A stretch of 64,000 bases of DNA, taken from Pseudomonadota bacterium. GTDB taxonomy: Bacteria > Desulfobacterota > Binatia > Binatales > Binataceae. Numbering within the stretch: the stretch's first letter is position 1; each line of letters opens with the position of its first letter. Location of the stretch: the NCBI GenBank assembly GCA_021324755.1, contig JAJPIL010000014.1:372001-436000 (forward strand). The letters are read 5' to 3'. This document shows positions 7,956 to 16,244 of this stretch, in pieces. The notes below the pieces were generated by a model. That model saw only the letters and a list, made by a program, of their open reading frames with translations, ran no database searches and was not told the origin of the DNA. Both the position numbers and the translations under genes were made by a program.

Positions 7956-9281
7956 TTGGCGAGCACAAATACGAACGGGAAAAGTAGAGCTTTAACCATA
8001 TCACGCCTAGGACTTGCTCGGCGCGATTACGACGTTGCCGACTTGCGGCTGGCCGACAAAGGCAAGCAGCGCATCCTATGGACCGAAGGCCAGATGCCAG
8101 TGCTTGCACGTTTGCGTGAGCAGTTCGAAAAGGAAAAGCCGCTCAAGGGTATCCGAGTGGGTGCCTGCCTGCACGTTACCTGTGAAACTGCAGTGCTTTT
8201 GCTCACGCTCAAGGCCGCAGGGGCCGAGCCTGCTTGCTGCGCCTCTAACCCGCTCTCCACGCAGGATGACGTCGCGGCAAGTTTAGTCAGGGACTTCGGC
8301 ATTCCGGTTTTTGCCATACGTGGCGAGGACCGCGACACCTATTACGCTCACCTGGCTGCTGTGCTCAAGCGCAATCCCCAACTGACGTTCGACGACGGAG
8401 CAGACCTGGTGAGTCTCTTGCACACCGAATTCAGCGCGCAGGCGGAAAACGTGATGGCGAGCATGGAGGAAACCACGACCGGCGTGACGCGCCTTCGCGC
8501 TTTGGAGAAGGAGGGAGCACTGAGAATTCCTGTTGTCGCGGTCAATGACGCCGTCACGAAGTATCTTTTCGACAACCGTTATGGGACGGGCCAGTCGACG
8601 TTGGACGGAATCGTTCGCGCAACTGGGATCTTGCTTGCGGGCACGACCGTCGTGGTTGCAGGTTACGGATGGTGCGGCCGCGGAGTAGCTACACGTGCAC
8701 GCGGGATGGGGGCGAACGTGATCGTGACCGAGGTCGAGCCGGTACGGGCTTTGGAAGCTGCGATGGACGGCTTTCGCGTGATGCGAATGACGGAAGCCGC
8801 CAGAGTGGGCGACGTCTTCATCACCGTCACCGGCGACAAACACGTGCTGACGCCGTCGCATTTCGCGCTGATGAAAGATGGCGCTATCTTGGCTAACTCC
8901 GGTCATTTCGACGTCGAGATCGACGTCGCCGGATTGGCTAAGATGGCGCAAAAGGTTGAAACCGATATTGCGCCGAACGTCGATTGTTACCATTTGCCAA
9001 ACGGCAGGCGGATCTATTTACTGGGCAAAGGCCGGTTGGTCAATTTAGCCTGTGCCGAGGGCCATCCGGCCCAGGTGATGGACATGAGCTTCGCGACTCA
9101 GGCGTTGGTTGCGAGATGGGTTGCCAAAAGTGATAAAAAATTGGCGGTCAAGGTTCACGAGGTGCCCAGCGAAATTGAAAAACGAGTCGCCACGCTCAAG
9201 CTCGAGGCGATGGGCATAAAGATCGACCATCTATCGAGCGAACAAAAACGCTACCTTTCAAGCTGGCAACTGGGGACCTAG
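7956..9281 (+). CDS. ahcY: Adenosylhomocysteinase, short archaeal-like form
   Basis: Splits S-adenosylhomocysteine into adenosine and homocysteine using bound NAD. 441 residues. The substrate segment CLHVTCETAVLLLTL is near residue 71, NDAVTKYLFDNRYGTGQS at about 197-214 holds the conserved Asn-Asp and Lys residues, and the NAD motif GYGWCGRG is at 236-243. The C terminus ends at EQKRYLSSWQLGT and lacks the KPDHYRY extension of the usual proteobacterial and eukaryotic enzymes, so it resembles the archaeal/Thermotoga group, some of which prefer other cofactors. The likely start is TTG at 7956, with GGAG nine bases upstream; no ATG or GTG gives the full N-terminal region. It follows metK by 40 bases. 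I found no SAH riboswitch before it. Confidence 0.93.
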   Translation: MASTNTNGKSRALTISRLGLARRDYDVADLRLADKGKQRILWTEGQMPVLARLREQFEKEKPLKGIRVGACLHVTCETAVLLLTLKAAGAEPACCASNPLSTQDDVAASLVRDFGIPVFAIRGEDRDTYYAHLAAVLKRNPQLTFDDGADLVSLLHTEFSAQAENVMASMEETTTGVTRLRALEKEGALRIPVVAVNDAVTKYLFDNRYGTGQSTLDGIVRATGILLAGTTVVVAGYGWCGRGVATRARGMGANVIVTEVEPVRALEAAMDGFRVMRMTEAARVGDVFITVTGDKHVLTPSHFALMKDGAILANSGHFDVEIDVAGLAKMAQKVETDIAPNVDCYHLPNGRRIYLLGKGRLVNLACAEGHPAQVMDMSFATQALVARWVAKSDKKLAVKVHEVPSEIEKRVATLKLEAMGIKIDHLSSEQKRYLSSWQLGT

Positions 9282-9543
9282 CCAGGTACTGACTTGGAAG
9301 CATTGCGGCGGATGTGCCCGATAGTGCTGCAGAAAAGCGGTTGAGCCCTCTGTCGTCGGGGAAACCTCTTGCAAACCACGATACGGCACGCCTGCGGTGC
9401 AAAGGGTCTGGAGACGGACAAAGCCAAAGCTTGTTTCGTAACTGCGCGTGCGAGGATCTCTTTGCGCGCGAACTTTACCACGCAAACATCGTCGAATACG
9501 GCGCTAGCTGTGCGCTTAGCTGGACGGCATGGGGTGCCGCCGA

Positions 9544-10182
9544 TCACGCGCTTTCCAGGATCTCCATCAGGTAAGGGCGAGCGCGCTCAAGCGCCGCTTT
9601 GCGCTGGCTGAGCTGAGCGGCTTCTTCGTCGCTCAGTTCGGCAAAGAAGCGGCCCATCTTGGGCAGATAAAGCAAGGCTCGGTACGGAAATCCCGGCGGG
9701 TAGTTCGGATACGCCGACCGGCCGATTACGCCTTCCAGTGCATCCTCAACGACCGCTTCGCGCTCAACGCCTGCTTTTACATACGCAAGCGCCAGCGCGG
9801 CTTTGATGCGGGCTGTGCGTCTACCATCGTCCACATCGCGCATCCTGCGCAAAACTTCCGCGATAAGCTCCTCGTCGGAAGCCTCGCGTCCGTCAATCCA
9901 GCGATGTGACCTTACGCCAGGTTCCCCGCCCAGCGCGTCGACCTCCAGCCCTCCGTCATCAGCCAAGGTCGGCAGGCCGCTCAGTTTTCTATAAAAGCGC
10001 GCCTTGATGAGAGCATTCTCGCTGAATGTGGCACCGTTCTCTTCGGGCGTTTGCGTGATTTGCAGATCGCCAAGTGACAGGAGCTCGAATGGTAAGTTGG
10101 CCAGAAGAAGCCGGTACTCGTTTAGCTTTGCGCGGTTGGTGGTCGCAATTAGCAAAGGTACTCGCCGCTGTCGATTGTTCAT
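9544..10182 (-). CDS. rdgB: XTP/dITP diphosphatase (HAM1/RdgB family)
   Basis: House-cleaning pyrophosphatase that hydrolyses non-canonical purine triphosphates (XTP, dITP, ITP) to monophosphates, keeping them out of DNA and RNA. 212 residues. ATTNRAK at 13-19 is the nucleotide-binding start motif, ENGATFSENALIKA near 48-61 holds a metal-binding Glu, and ADDGGLEVDAL at 74-84 holds the catalytic Asp. The C-terminal GRFFAELSDEEAAQLSQRKAAL with its SxR segment completes the family pattern. The ATG overlaps the end of ddl by 4 bases, so translation is probably coupled. Three genes upstream on the same strand is guaB, which makes XMP, a precursor linked to the substrates of this enzyme. Confidence 0.93.
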   Translation of the reverse strand: MNNRQRRVPLLIATTNRAKLNEYRLLLANLPFELLSLGDLQITQTPEENGATFSENALIKARFYRKLSGLPTLADDGGLEVDALGGEPGVRSHRWIDGREASDEELIAEVLRRMRDVDDGRRTARIKAALALAYVKAGVEREAVVEDALEGVIGRSAYPNYPPGFPYRALLYLPKMGRFFAELSDEEAAQLSQRKAALERARPYLMEILESA

Positions 10183-11333
10183 GCAGAACGCTTTGGCTGG
10201 TAGGTGAAGCTTAACGATTTTCGCCTGTCATGTTCTTCAACCGCAAGTTCTATCAGCCGGTCGACGAGCCGTGGCAGGGGCAAGCCGCAGGCCTCCCAAA
10301 GCTTTGGGTACATGCTTATTGCCGTAAAGCCCGGGATCGTGTTGACCTCGTTTACGACGATCTTGCTCAGATCGCGCCGCGCAAGAAGGTCAACTCGAGC
10401 CATCCCACGCAGCTCGAGGAGTTGGAATGTTGCTTTGGCTAGTTGCCTGATGTGCTCGATAACTTGCTCCGGCAGGTCGGCAGGAATAGCGATCTGCGCG
10501 CCGTTGGGATCGACGTACTTAGACTCGTAGCTGTAAAAGCTGTGGTGCGCGCTTACGATTATCTCGCCTACGGTTGAGGCTTCCGGTCGCTCGTTACCCA
10601 AAACCGCGCATTCGAGCTCTCGTCCTTCGCAGGAAGCCTCGATAAGCGCCCTGCAATCGTAGCGCAAAGCCTCGCGCAGCGCCGGCATGAGCTCTTCCTT
10701 GTTCGCCACACGGCTTACACCAATCGAAGAGCCGAGTGCATTGGGTTTTACATACACCGGATAATTCAGATGCTCGGCGATTTCGAAAGCGCGCTCAGGG
10801 TTATCTCTAAGCTCCAGGGCGTCGATCGTGGCAAACTCGGTCACCGGAATACCGGCGTCGCGCAGTATCCGTTTTTGCGCCGCTTTGTTCATCCCGACCG
10901 CCGAGCCGAACACGCCCGAACCGACATAGGCAAATCCGGCAAGCTCAAGAAGCCCCTGCACGGTGCCGTCTTCGCCGTAGGTGCCGTGAAGCACTGGGAA
11001 CACCACGTCCACTCGTTCGCCGTGCAATATCTCGAGCATGTCGCCGAGCGTTGATTGGCGACACACCCAAATTTTTCCGGTAGGCTCCGGATACGGAAGG
11101 ATCGCGACAGGCGAACCTCCGCGGTCGAGCTCACCTAGTTTAGCCGCGATTTCACTGAGCGACTTGGCCGCATCCGAGCGCAGATACCACCGGCCGTCGC
11201 GGTCGATCCCTATTGGCACCACCTCGTAGCGCTGCGGGTCAAGGGCGCCCATAACAGTTAGCGCCGAGCGCAACGAAATCTCGTGCTCGCCGGACCGCCC
11301 GCCAAAAAGGACCGCAACCCTAAGCTTAGCCAT
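10179..11333 (-). CDS. ddl: D-alanine--D-alanine ligase
   Basis: ATP-grasp ligase that makes D-Ala-D-Ala for peptidoglycan. 384 residues, the length of the longer DdlA-type enzymes. The N-terminal [15 protein letters not shown] binds substrate. The central [19 protein letters not shown] and [16 protein letters not shown] are ATP-grasp and omega-loop segments. The C-terminal [22 protein letters not shown] carries the metal-binding Glu and Asn. It overlaps rdgB downstream by 4 bases and follows guaB after a gap of 147 bases. No other peptidoglycan gene is adjacent, so it is outside the usual mur cluster. The ending ([12 protein letters not shown]) is complete. Confidence 0.95.
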   Translation of the reverse strand: MAKLRVAVLFGGRSGEHEISLRSALTVMGALDPQRYEVVPIGIDRDGRWYLRSDAAKSLSEIAAKLGELDRGGSPVAILPYPEPTGKIWVCRQSTLGDMLEILHGERVDVVFPVLHGTYGEDGTVQGLLELAGFAYVGSGVFGSAVGMNKAAQKRILRDAGIPVTEFATIDALELRDNPERAFEIAEHLNYPVYVKPNALGSSIGVSRVANKEELMPALREALRYDCRALIEASCEGRELECAVLGNERPEASTVGEIIVSAHHSFYSYESKYVDPNGAQIAIPADLPEQVIEHIRQLAKATFQLLELRGMARVDLLARRDLSKIVVNEVNTIPGFTAISMYPKLWEACGLPLPRLVDRLIELAVEEHDRRKSLSFTYQPKRSA

Positions 11334-11480
11334 TACCGGAACGTTCGAATCAAACCGACGAGGCTTTGCTGCACGGCCGGGTGAAAGCCGGGCAGTTTTG
11401 TCGTGACCTTTTTGCCGAAGGACCGATATTCGCCGGGCACCCTCGATTGCACGTTGGATCGCTGGGTCAAGGGGGAGATT

Positions 11481-12935
11481 CTACAGGCGATAGTTCGGAG
11501 CTTCCTTAGTGATAAAGACGTCATGCACGTGGCTTTCGCGCCGTCCAGCCTCGGTCACGCGGATAAATCGAGCGCGCCGTCTAAGCTCGGCCAGATTTGC
11601 GGCGCCGATGTAACCCATTCCGGCCTGCAGCCCACCCACAAGTTGTTCAAGGTTCGAGGCGAGCGAGCCGCGGTACGGGACACGTCCCTCGATTCCCTCG
11701 GGCACGAGCTTGTCATCGCTGACGTCGTGCTGGCCGTAACGGTCGCGAGCCCGCTCCATCATTGCGCCTATCGAACCCATGCCGCGATAAGCCTTGTAGG
11801 CGCGGCCCTGGTAGATGATTACCTCGCCCGGACTTTCTTCGGTGCCCGCAAAAAGCGAGCCGATCATAACGCTATCGGCTCCGGCGGCGAGCGCTTTAGT
11901 GATATCGCCCGAAAAGCGAATACCGCCGTCCGCGATTACCGGAACCTTGTACGGCGCGGCCGCCGCCACGCACTCCATAATCGCTGTGAGCTGGGGCACG
12001 CCAACTCCTGTGACTACCCGAGTCGTGCAGATCGAGCCAGGCCCAATCCCCACGCGCAAAGCATCGGCGCCCGCCTCGATAAGCGCTCGCGCACCTTCGG
12101 CCGTTGCCACGCTGCCGGCCACGACGTCGATCCCCGGAAAGTCGCGTTTGGTGGCTTTGAGCGCCTCGATCACGTTGCGCGAGTGACCATGAGCGGTATC
12201 GATACACAGCACGTCAACTCCTGCACGGATCAGCGCGGCGGTGCGTTCTTCGCGGTCAGCTCCCACACCGATCGCCGCGCCCACGCGCAGGCGTCCCAAC
12301 TCGTCCTTGCACGCGTTGGGGTAGCGCGACGCTTTCTCCATATCCTTGACAGTTATCAGGCCCCGCAAACGCTGCTGCTCGTCCACCAGCGGCAGCTTTT
12401 CGATCCGATGCTCTTGCAAGATTTGCTTAGCCTCTTCCAAACTGATTCCCGGTCGCGCGGTTATCACCTTGCTCGTCATCACTTCCCGCACTGGCCGGTC
12501 AAGGCGCTTCTCGAAGCGCAAATCGCGGTGGGTGACGATCCCGACCAGGCGACCTTCGACCGCTACCGGCAACCCCGAGATTCTGAAGCGATGCATGATC
12601 TCGAGGGCGTCCTCGATCTTTTGGTCCGGATGGACGGTTACGGGGTCGACGATCATCCCACTTTCGAATTTTTTAACGGCAGCAACCTCGGCCGCTTGCT
12701 GTTCGATCGATAAGTTACGATGGATAAAGGCTATGCCCCCGCTCTGCGCCATCACGATCGCCGTCCGCGCCTCGCTGACGGTGTCCATGGGGCTGGCGAC
12801 CAGTGGGATGTTTAAGCGAATATTACGCGTCAAGACCGTTGAAACGTCACATTGGGAAGGCAACAGCTCCGATTCTTGTGGGAGCAGCAGCACGTCGTCG
12901 AAAGTTAGGCCTTCGCGAAGCTCAGAGTAATGCAT
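11481..12935 (-). CDS. guaB: IMP dehydrogenase
   Basis: Oxidises IMP to XMP with NAD, the committed step of GMP synthesis. From the ATG at 12935 it has 484 residues, the usual bacterial length. GGGAG lies six bases upstream; an upstream in-frame start would begin inside a terminator-like hairpin. The N-terminal [10 protein letters not shown] is the family opening. Two CBS domains follow (about residues 90-210), with PVVDEQ-like and HRDLRFEK segments. The catalytic loop [15 protein letters not shown] near residue 300 holds the active cysteine. The flap region GSIGAMMER lies further on. guaA is not adjacent. A strong hairpin with T-run lies directly between the promoter region and this ATG (listed separately), which suggests attenuation. 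Confidence 0.96.
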   Translation of the reverse strand: MHYSELREGLTFDDVLLLPQESELLPSQCDVSTVLTRNIRLNIPLVASPMDTVSEARTAIVMAQSGGIAFIHRNLSIEQQAAEVAAVKKFESGMIVDPVTVHPDQKIEDALEIMHRFRISGLPVAVEGRLVGIVTHRDLRFEKRLDRPVREVMTSKVITARPGISLEEAKQILQEHRIEKLPLVDEQQRLRGLITVKDMEKASRYPNACKDELGRLRVGAAIGVGADREERTAALIRAGVDVLCIDTAHGHSRNVIEALKATKRDFPGIDVVAGSVATAEGARALIEAGADALRVGIGPGSICTTRVVTGVGVPQLTAIMECVAAAAPYKVPVIADGGIRFSGDITKALAAGADSVMIGSLFAGTEESPGEVIIYQGRAYKAYRGMGSIGAMMERARDRYGQHDVSDDKLVPEGIEGRVPYRGSLASNLEQLVGGLQAGMGYIGAANLAELRRRARFIRVTEAGRRESHVHDVFITKEAPNYRL

Positions 12936-12949
12936 AAGCTTCTCCCAAA

Positions 12950-12976
12950 TAAAAAGCCCGCACCGCAGCACGGGCT
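12950..12976 (-). terminator. Intrinsic terminator / attenuator in the guaB leader
   Basis: On the minus strand, AGCCCG and CGGGCT form a perfect 6-bp stem around a 10-base loop and run into TTTTT, then ATTTGGGAGAAGCTT and the guaB ATG. No minus-strand gene lies upstream before the divergent ZIP gene, so there is nothing obvious to terminate except the guaB leader itself. Just upstream, CCTT and AAGG followed by TTTTT form a second weaker hairpin. Confidence 0.65.
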
Positions 12977-13130
12977 AAGAGACTGACTAAAAGACCTTGC
13001 CGTAGAGAAGGCCATAACATTGAGTAACAGATTAGCACCGCATTTGGCAATCGGCGAGCCGCCTTTATCGTTGCGCGCGGCTCGTTTAGCGGCTAGTTTG
13101 CCAAAGCGTTGCTCGATGACCTTTTAGGCG

Positions 13131-13883
13131 ATGAGCCGTGGACTTTTAATATATCTCGGCGCGTTGGTTTTGTGCGCTCTCAGTGGCGGCGGTATGCGCT
13201 TGCTAAGGTCGCCGAAGTCCGCTTCGGGCCAGCTCGTGTCGGTAAGTTTTGCCGGAGGAATTCTGCTTGGGGCAGCTTTCTTCCACATGATTCCCGATGC
13301 GGCCGCGGCTCTGGGTCCGGCGTTAGGATGGCCGTTGGCTGCGGGATTTTCGATTATCGCGGTCCTGGAGCACTTCTTCATCGTGCATCCCCATCCAGAA
13401 GAACCAACTGCGCACGGCCAGCAGCGACATGTGCACGTGGGGCTTGCCGCCGCCGTGGGTATCTCTTTCCATAGCCTGTTGGACGGTTTTGCTGTGGCTG
13501 CTTCGTACGGTCAGCCAAAGCTCGGCCCGGTGGTGCTCATCGCCGTGGTAGCTCACAAGATGCCCGAGGCATTCGCGCTGACGAGTCTTTTGTTGCTTGA
13601 CGAGTGGTCACGGAGTGCCACGATGGTGTGGCTGGGGGCCTATGCCTTCAGCACGCCGGTCGGAGCGATGGCCACGCGAGCGCTTCTACGAGGCGCCGCT
13701 TCGCATCTAATCGCTTCCGCAATTGCGTTTTCTGCAGGCACGTTTTTGGCAATCGCGGCCTCCGATATCGTTCCTCGTATCCAGCAACAGCGTTTCGATG
13801 ACGGCCAGACCGCGCCCTTATTCGCTTTCTTGATAGGATTGGTGGTGAGTTGGTTTTCCGTGCTGCTCGAGCAACTTGCCTAG
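13131..13883 (+). CDS. ZIP-family divalent metal transporter
   Basis: Inner-membrane transporter for zinc, iron or similar metals, 250 residues with about eight hydrophobic segments. The two ZIP metal-site motifs are present: HSLLDG at 114-119 in helix 4 and HKMPE at 142-146 in helix 5. FFHMIPDAAA near residue 50 is the first conserved segment. A histidine-rich loop (about residues 86-103, with HPHP, AHG and RHVHV) between helices 3 and 4 is the usual place for metal capture. The gene is divergent from guaB and stands alone. Substrate cannot be fixed by sequence. The ATG lacks a strong ribosome site. Confidence 0.88.
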   Translation: MSRGLLIYLGALVLCALSGGGMRLLRSPKSASGQLVSVSFAGGILLGAAFFHMIPDAAAALGPALGWPLAAGFSIIAVLEHFFIVHPHPEEPTAHGQQRHVHVGLAAAVGISFHSLLDGFAVAASYGQPKLGPVVLIAVVAHKMPEAFALTSLLLLDEWSRSATMVWLGAYAFSTPVGAMATRALLRGAASHLIASAIAFSAGTFLAIAASDIVPRIQQQRFDDGQTAPLFAFLIGLVVSWFSVLLEQLA

Positions 13884-13984
13884 ATAAGCTACCACAGCAC
13901 TAGTGGTGCGGTGTTGCTGGCGCGGTGTGGCGTTGATTAACCGGCCGCCTTTTGAGTTTGACGTTCGCTATTGTTGAGCTTCGA

Positions 13985-14024
13985 CAAAAAGAAGGGAGAG
14001 TCCGCCACCAACGGACCCTCCCTT
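13985..14024 (-). terminator. Strong intrinsic terminator for the small lysine-rich gene
   Basis: AAGGGAG-A-GTCCG (13992-14004) pairs with CGGAC-C-CTCCCTT (14012-14024), a 12-bp stem with one mismatch and a 7-base loop. The T-run (CTTTTT) appears only when read on the minus strand. This fits termination of the minus-strand transcript that carries the gene at 14150-14227. It could also stop read-through from the plus-strand ZIP gene, but that side has no T-run. Confidence 0.8.
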
Positions 14025-14108
14025 ACATCGCGAGACCTTAACAGGTCCCTTTAGTCGAGTTGGGACGCCAGGACTGTGATAAAGGTTGAACCTTTAAAAC
14101 TTAGTGTT

Positions 14109-14131
14109 GCCGCAACGCCCGTGATTGCGGC
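14109..14131 (-). repeat. Inverted repeat between small gene and terminator
   Basis: GCCGCAA (14109-14115) and TTGCGGC (14125-14131) are a perfect 7-bp inverted repeat with a 9-base spacer, in the 3' untranslated part of the small lysine-rich gene. No T-run follows, so it may be an mRNA-stabilising hairpin. Confidence 0.5.
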
Positions 14132-14149
14132 GCGGGTAAAGATAAAACG

Positions 14150-14227
14150 CTACTTCTTTTTCTTGGTGGCCTTTTTCTTCATTGCGGCCTTCGTCGCCTT
14201 TTTTGAAGCTTGCTTTGCTGCCGGCAT
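14150..14227 (-). CDS. 25-residue lysine/alanine-rich basic peptide
   Basis: A 25-codon gene too short for routine gene calling. It begins MPAAKQASKKAT, ends in KKKK, and contains 11 Lys, 7 Ala, 3 Thr/Ser-type polar residues and no acidic residue, resembling the tails of histone H1-like or AlgP-like DNA-binding proteins. The evidence that it is real: an AAGGAGGTG ribosome site five bases before the ATG, the best in the window; a TTGATT-17-TATAGA promoter about 100 bases upstream on the same strand; a leader with an 11-bp-spaced direct repeat and a hairpin; and a strong terminator downstream. A role in binding DNA or RNA is inference from charge alone. The alternative is a leader peptide or an RNA whose coding content is accidental. 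Confidence 0.7.
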   Translation of the reverse strand: MPAAKQASKKATKAAMKKKATKKKK

Positions 14228-14256
14228 AGGCACCTCCTTGCCAAAATAAACCGTCC

Positions 14257-14277
14257 TGACGTCCCGATGACGTCCCG
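14257..14277 (-). repeat. 11-bp-phased direct repeat with GACGTC cores
   Basis: TGACGTCCCG occurs at 14257-14266 and again at 14268-14277, one helical turn apart. Each copy contains the palindrome GACGTC. It lies in the predicted leader of the small lysine-rich gene, 30-50 bases before its ATG, and could be an operator. Confidence 0.5.
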
Positions 14278-14291
14278 GCTTATACAAGCCG
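14276..14291 (-). repeat. Perfect 6-bp hairpin in the leader of the small gene
   Basis: CGGCTT and AAGCCG flank the tetraloop ATAC. It overlaps the second GACGTC repeat by two bases and sits about 50 bases before the small gene's ATG. Confidence 0.5.
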
Positions 14292-14316
14292 TGGATGCCA
14301 AATCGACTCGTGCTAA

Positions 14317-14345
14317 TCTATACACAAACGAAGTTGTTAAATCAA
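14317..14345 (-). promoter_or_regulatory. Sigma-70-type promoter for the small lysine-rich gene
   Basis: On the minus strand TTGATT (14345-14340) and TATAGA (14322-14317) are separated by exactly 17 bases. Transcription would start near 14310, giving a leader of about 80 bases before the ATG at 14227. Confidence 0.6.
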
Positions 14346-14394
14346 TAGTTATTGGTCGATTTTGGAAAAAAGTTTTAAATTCCGGGAAAGCGTC

Positions 14395-14424
14395 TTACTT
14401 GACGGATTTTCAAAGCAGTATAAT
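14395..14424 (+). promoter_or_regulatory. Promoter candidate for the ftsB-like gene
   Basis: A consensus TATAAT lies at 14419-14424. TTACTT is 18 bases upstream and TTGACG only 14 bases upstream, so the -35 assignment is uncertain. The ftsB-like ATG is 65 bases further on. Confidence 0.5.
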
Positions 14425-14489
14425 CGCGTTTTTCGATAAGCTACGCTTATTCGCTAATATAGGGCTTTAGAGGCGTTGGTAAAATCGCG

Positions 14490-14804
14490 ATGCCCCGACC
14501 GTTGCGCATACGGCTAATTCCGCTGCTCTTGCTCGCAGCGTCCGGCGGACTTGTGTTCGAGGCTATCTGGTCGCGTCGCGGGCTTCGTGATTTGCTCGTG
14601 TTACGCCAGCAGGAGCTACAGCTGCGCCAGACGTGCGACCAGCTCGAGCGCGAGAACTCGGTTTTAAATGTCGAGGTGGAAAAACTTCGTTCTGATGACG
14701 TGTATTTACAAAGCTTGATCCACAAGGAACTCGGTTACGTTAAACCGAATGAGTTGGTCTATCGCTTTTCGCCCCGGTCTAGCGATGAATTGCCTTCGGA
14801 GTAG
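14490..14804 (+). CDS. FtsB/DivIC-like septum formation protein
   Basis: Bitopic inner-membrane cell-division protein of 104 residues. A single hydrophobic segment (about 6-24) follows a basic N terminus, then a coiled coil (about 35-70: RQQELQLRQTCDQLERENSV) and the conserved tail DDVYLQSLIHKELGYVKPNE, in which the ELGYVKPNE part is typical of FtsB/DivIC. In the divisome FtsB pairs with FtsL and FtsQ. In many genomes it follows eno; here no eno is adjacent, and its neighbours are a ZIP transporter and an MFS exporter. A TATAAT promoter element is 65 bases upstream. Length and topology fit the family well. Confidence 0.85.
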   Translation: MPRPLRIRLIPLLLLAASGGLVFEAIWSRRGLRDLLVLRQQELQLRQTCDQLERENSVLNVEVEKLRSDDVYLQSLIHKELGYVKPNELVYRFSPRSSDELPSE

Positions 14805-14987
14805 CCGAGCCGCTTTTTGCCCTATACAATGGCGCACACGAGCTGAAAGTTTCGAAATCTCTGGATGCATCGTGTGCAATGCGCCGATAGCTTTAAAAGC
14901 TTTTCTGGACAAAGAGCAAGAAAAGTAAAGCGAAGTACGTCCGAGCTTTAGCAAGAAGATTCGCTGGAAAAGTTTTCAATTGTCCAA

Positions 14988-16244
14988 ATGAGTCAGATAG
15001 AGAGTCACGAGATGCCTGCACCTCAGTGGCGTGGCGAGCGTGTGTCGACTCCCCCGCTCCACCCCTCTGCCCGCCTTGTTCTCTTTACGACCGTTTTCAT
15101 TGACTTACTTGGCTTTGGGATCGTTATTCCCTTTCTTCCACTGTTCGCTGCGCGTCTTGGAGTAGGAGCGGCAGGCGTTGGCGCAATTCTTTCTGCGTAT
15201 TCGGCGGCGCAGTTGTTGTGCGCTCCAGTACTTGGGCGGTTATCTGACCGCGTGGGTCGAAGGCCGGTCTTGATGCTTGGACTTGCCGGGTCGGCAGTGG
15301 GTTACGCGCTCTACGCAAGCGCGAGTTCGTTTGCTTGGCTTCTCTTTTCTCGCGTAGTACATGGCGCTTGCGCTGCTACCGTGTCGACCGCGCAGGCTTA
15401 CATGGCCGACACCACGCCCGAAAGCCAACGCGCAAGCGCGATGGGCCTGATCGGCGCAGCCTTTGGCCTGGGTTTCGTTTTCGGTCCAGTGGTGGGAGGC
15501 CTATTAGGGCAAACGAGCCTGCGAACTCCCGCATACTTCGCTAGCGCGCTTGCACTTGCGAATCTTGCTTTTGCGTACTTTAAGCTTCCCGAGTCTCTTA
15601 CCGCGCGCAGTGAAGTCACAGCTGAGGCCGGGCACGTGCGCGCCCTGATGCCGAATTGGTTTTCGACCTTAAGGCAGCGCGAGTTGATGCGATTGTTCGC
15701 GATCGCTTTTTTGAGCACGATGGTGTTCGCCGCGCTCGAAACTACCTTTGCGCTCGTAGCTTCTGCAAAATATGGACTTCAGCCGCGAGGTGTCGGCGCA
15801 GCCCTGGCATGGGCGGGGCTCGTGCAGGCCGTTGCACAAGGTTACTTGGTAGGGCGCCTTGCTAAGACGGTTAGCGAAACGATCTTGGTGAGAGTCGGGG
15901 TCGTCGCTATGGGCGTCGGTCTGGGACCGCTTGCGAGTTTTTCGTCAACCGTGGCGCTATTTTTGTTGCTATCGCTTGCAGCGTTCGGTTATGGGCTTGA
16001 AAACCCGTCGGTTGCAAGTCTCCTGACTAAGTTTTCTAGCCTCCGCAGCAGGGGTGAGGTTCTGGGGTTCAACCAGTCGGCTTTGTCGCTAGCTCGCATC
16101 GTTGGTCCGCTCTTTGCGGGAGCTCTGTATCAGAGCGCAGGCCAGACGGCGCCGTATTTTGTTTCGGCGGCCTTGATGTTGATCGCTTTGGTTATCGGTT
16201 TTAGGGTTCAGGCTCCAGTGGTGCAGGACGGGCGTAAGGCATGA
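14988..16244 (+). CDS. MFS drug-type exporter (TetA/DHA1-like)
   Basis: Inner-membrane proton antiporter of 418 residues with about 12 hydrophobic helices. LGFGIVIPFLPLFAARLG is the DHA1/TetA helix-1 signature and GRLSDRVGRRPVLMLG is the MFS motif A loop between helices 2 and 3. GLGFVFGPVVGGLLG in helix 5 is motif C, which marks exporters. The substrate is unknown. Another possible start is the Met at residue 9. The stop overlaps the start of the next gene by 4 bases (ATGA), so it is translated with the CopD/HemJ-like protein. Confidence 0.85.
   Translation: MSQIESHEMPAPQWRGERVSTPPLHPSARLVLFTTVFIDLLGFGIVIPFLPLFAARLGVGAAGVGAILSAYSAAQLLCAPVLGRLSDRVGRRPVLMLGLAGSAVGYALYASASSFAWLLFSRVVHGACAATVSTAQAYMADTTPESQRASAMGLIGAAFGLGFVFGPVVGGLLGQTSLRTPAYFASALALANLAFAYFKLPESLTARSEVTAEAGHVRALMPNWFSTLRQRELMRLFAIAFLSTMVFAALETTFALVASAKYGLQPRGVGAALAWAGLVQAVAQGYLVGRLAKTVSETILVRVGVVAMGVGLGPLASFSSTVALFLLLSLAAFGYGLENPSVASLLTKFSSLRSRGEVLGFNQSALSLARIVGPLFAGALYQSAGQTAPYFVSAALMLIALVIGFRVQAPVVQDGRKA

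Noticed and set aside
11333-11524. 63-residue frame between guaB and ddl
   Set aside because: It starts inside guaB, has no ribosome site and no recognisable domain.
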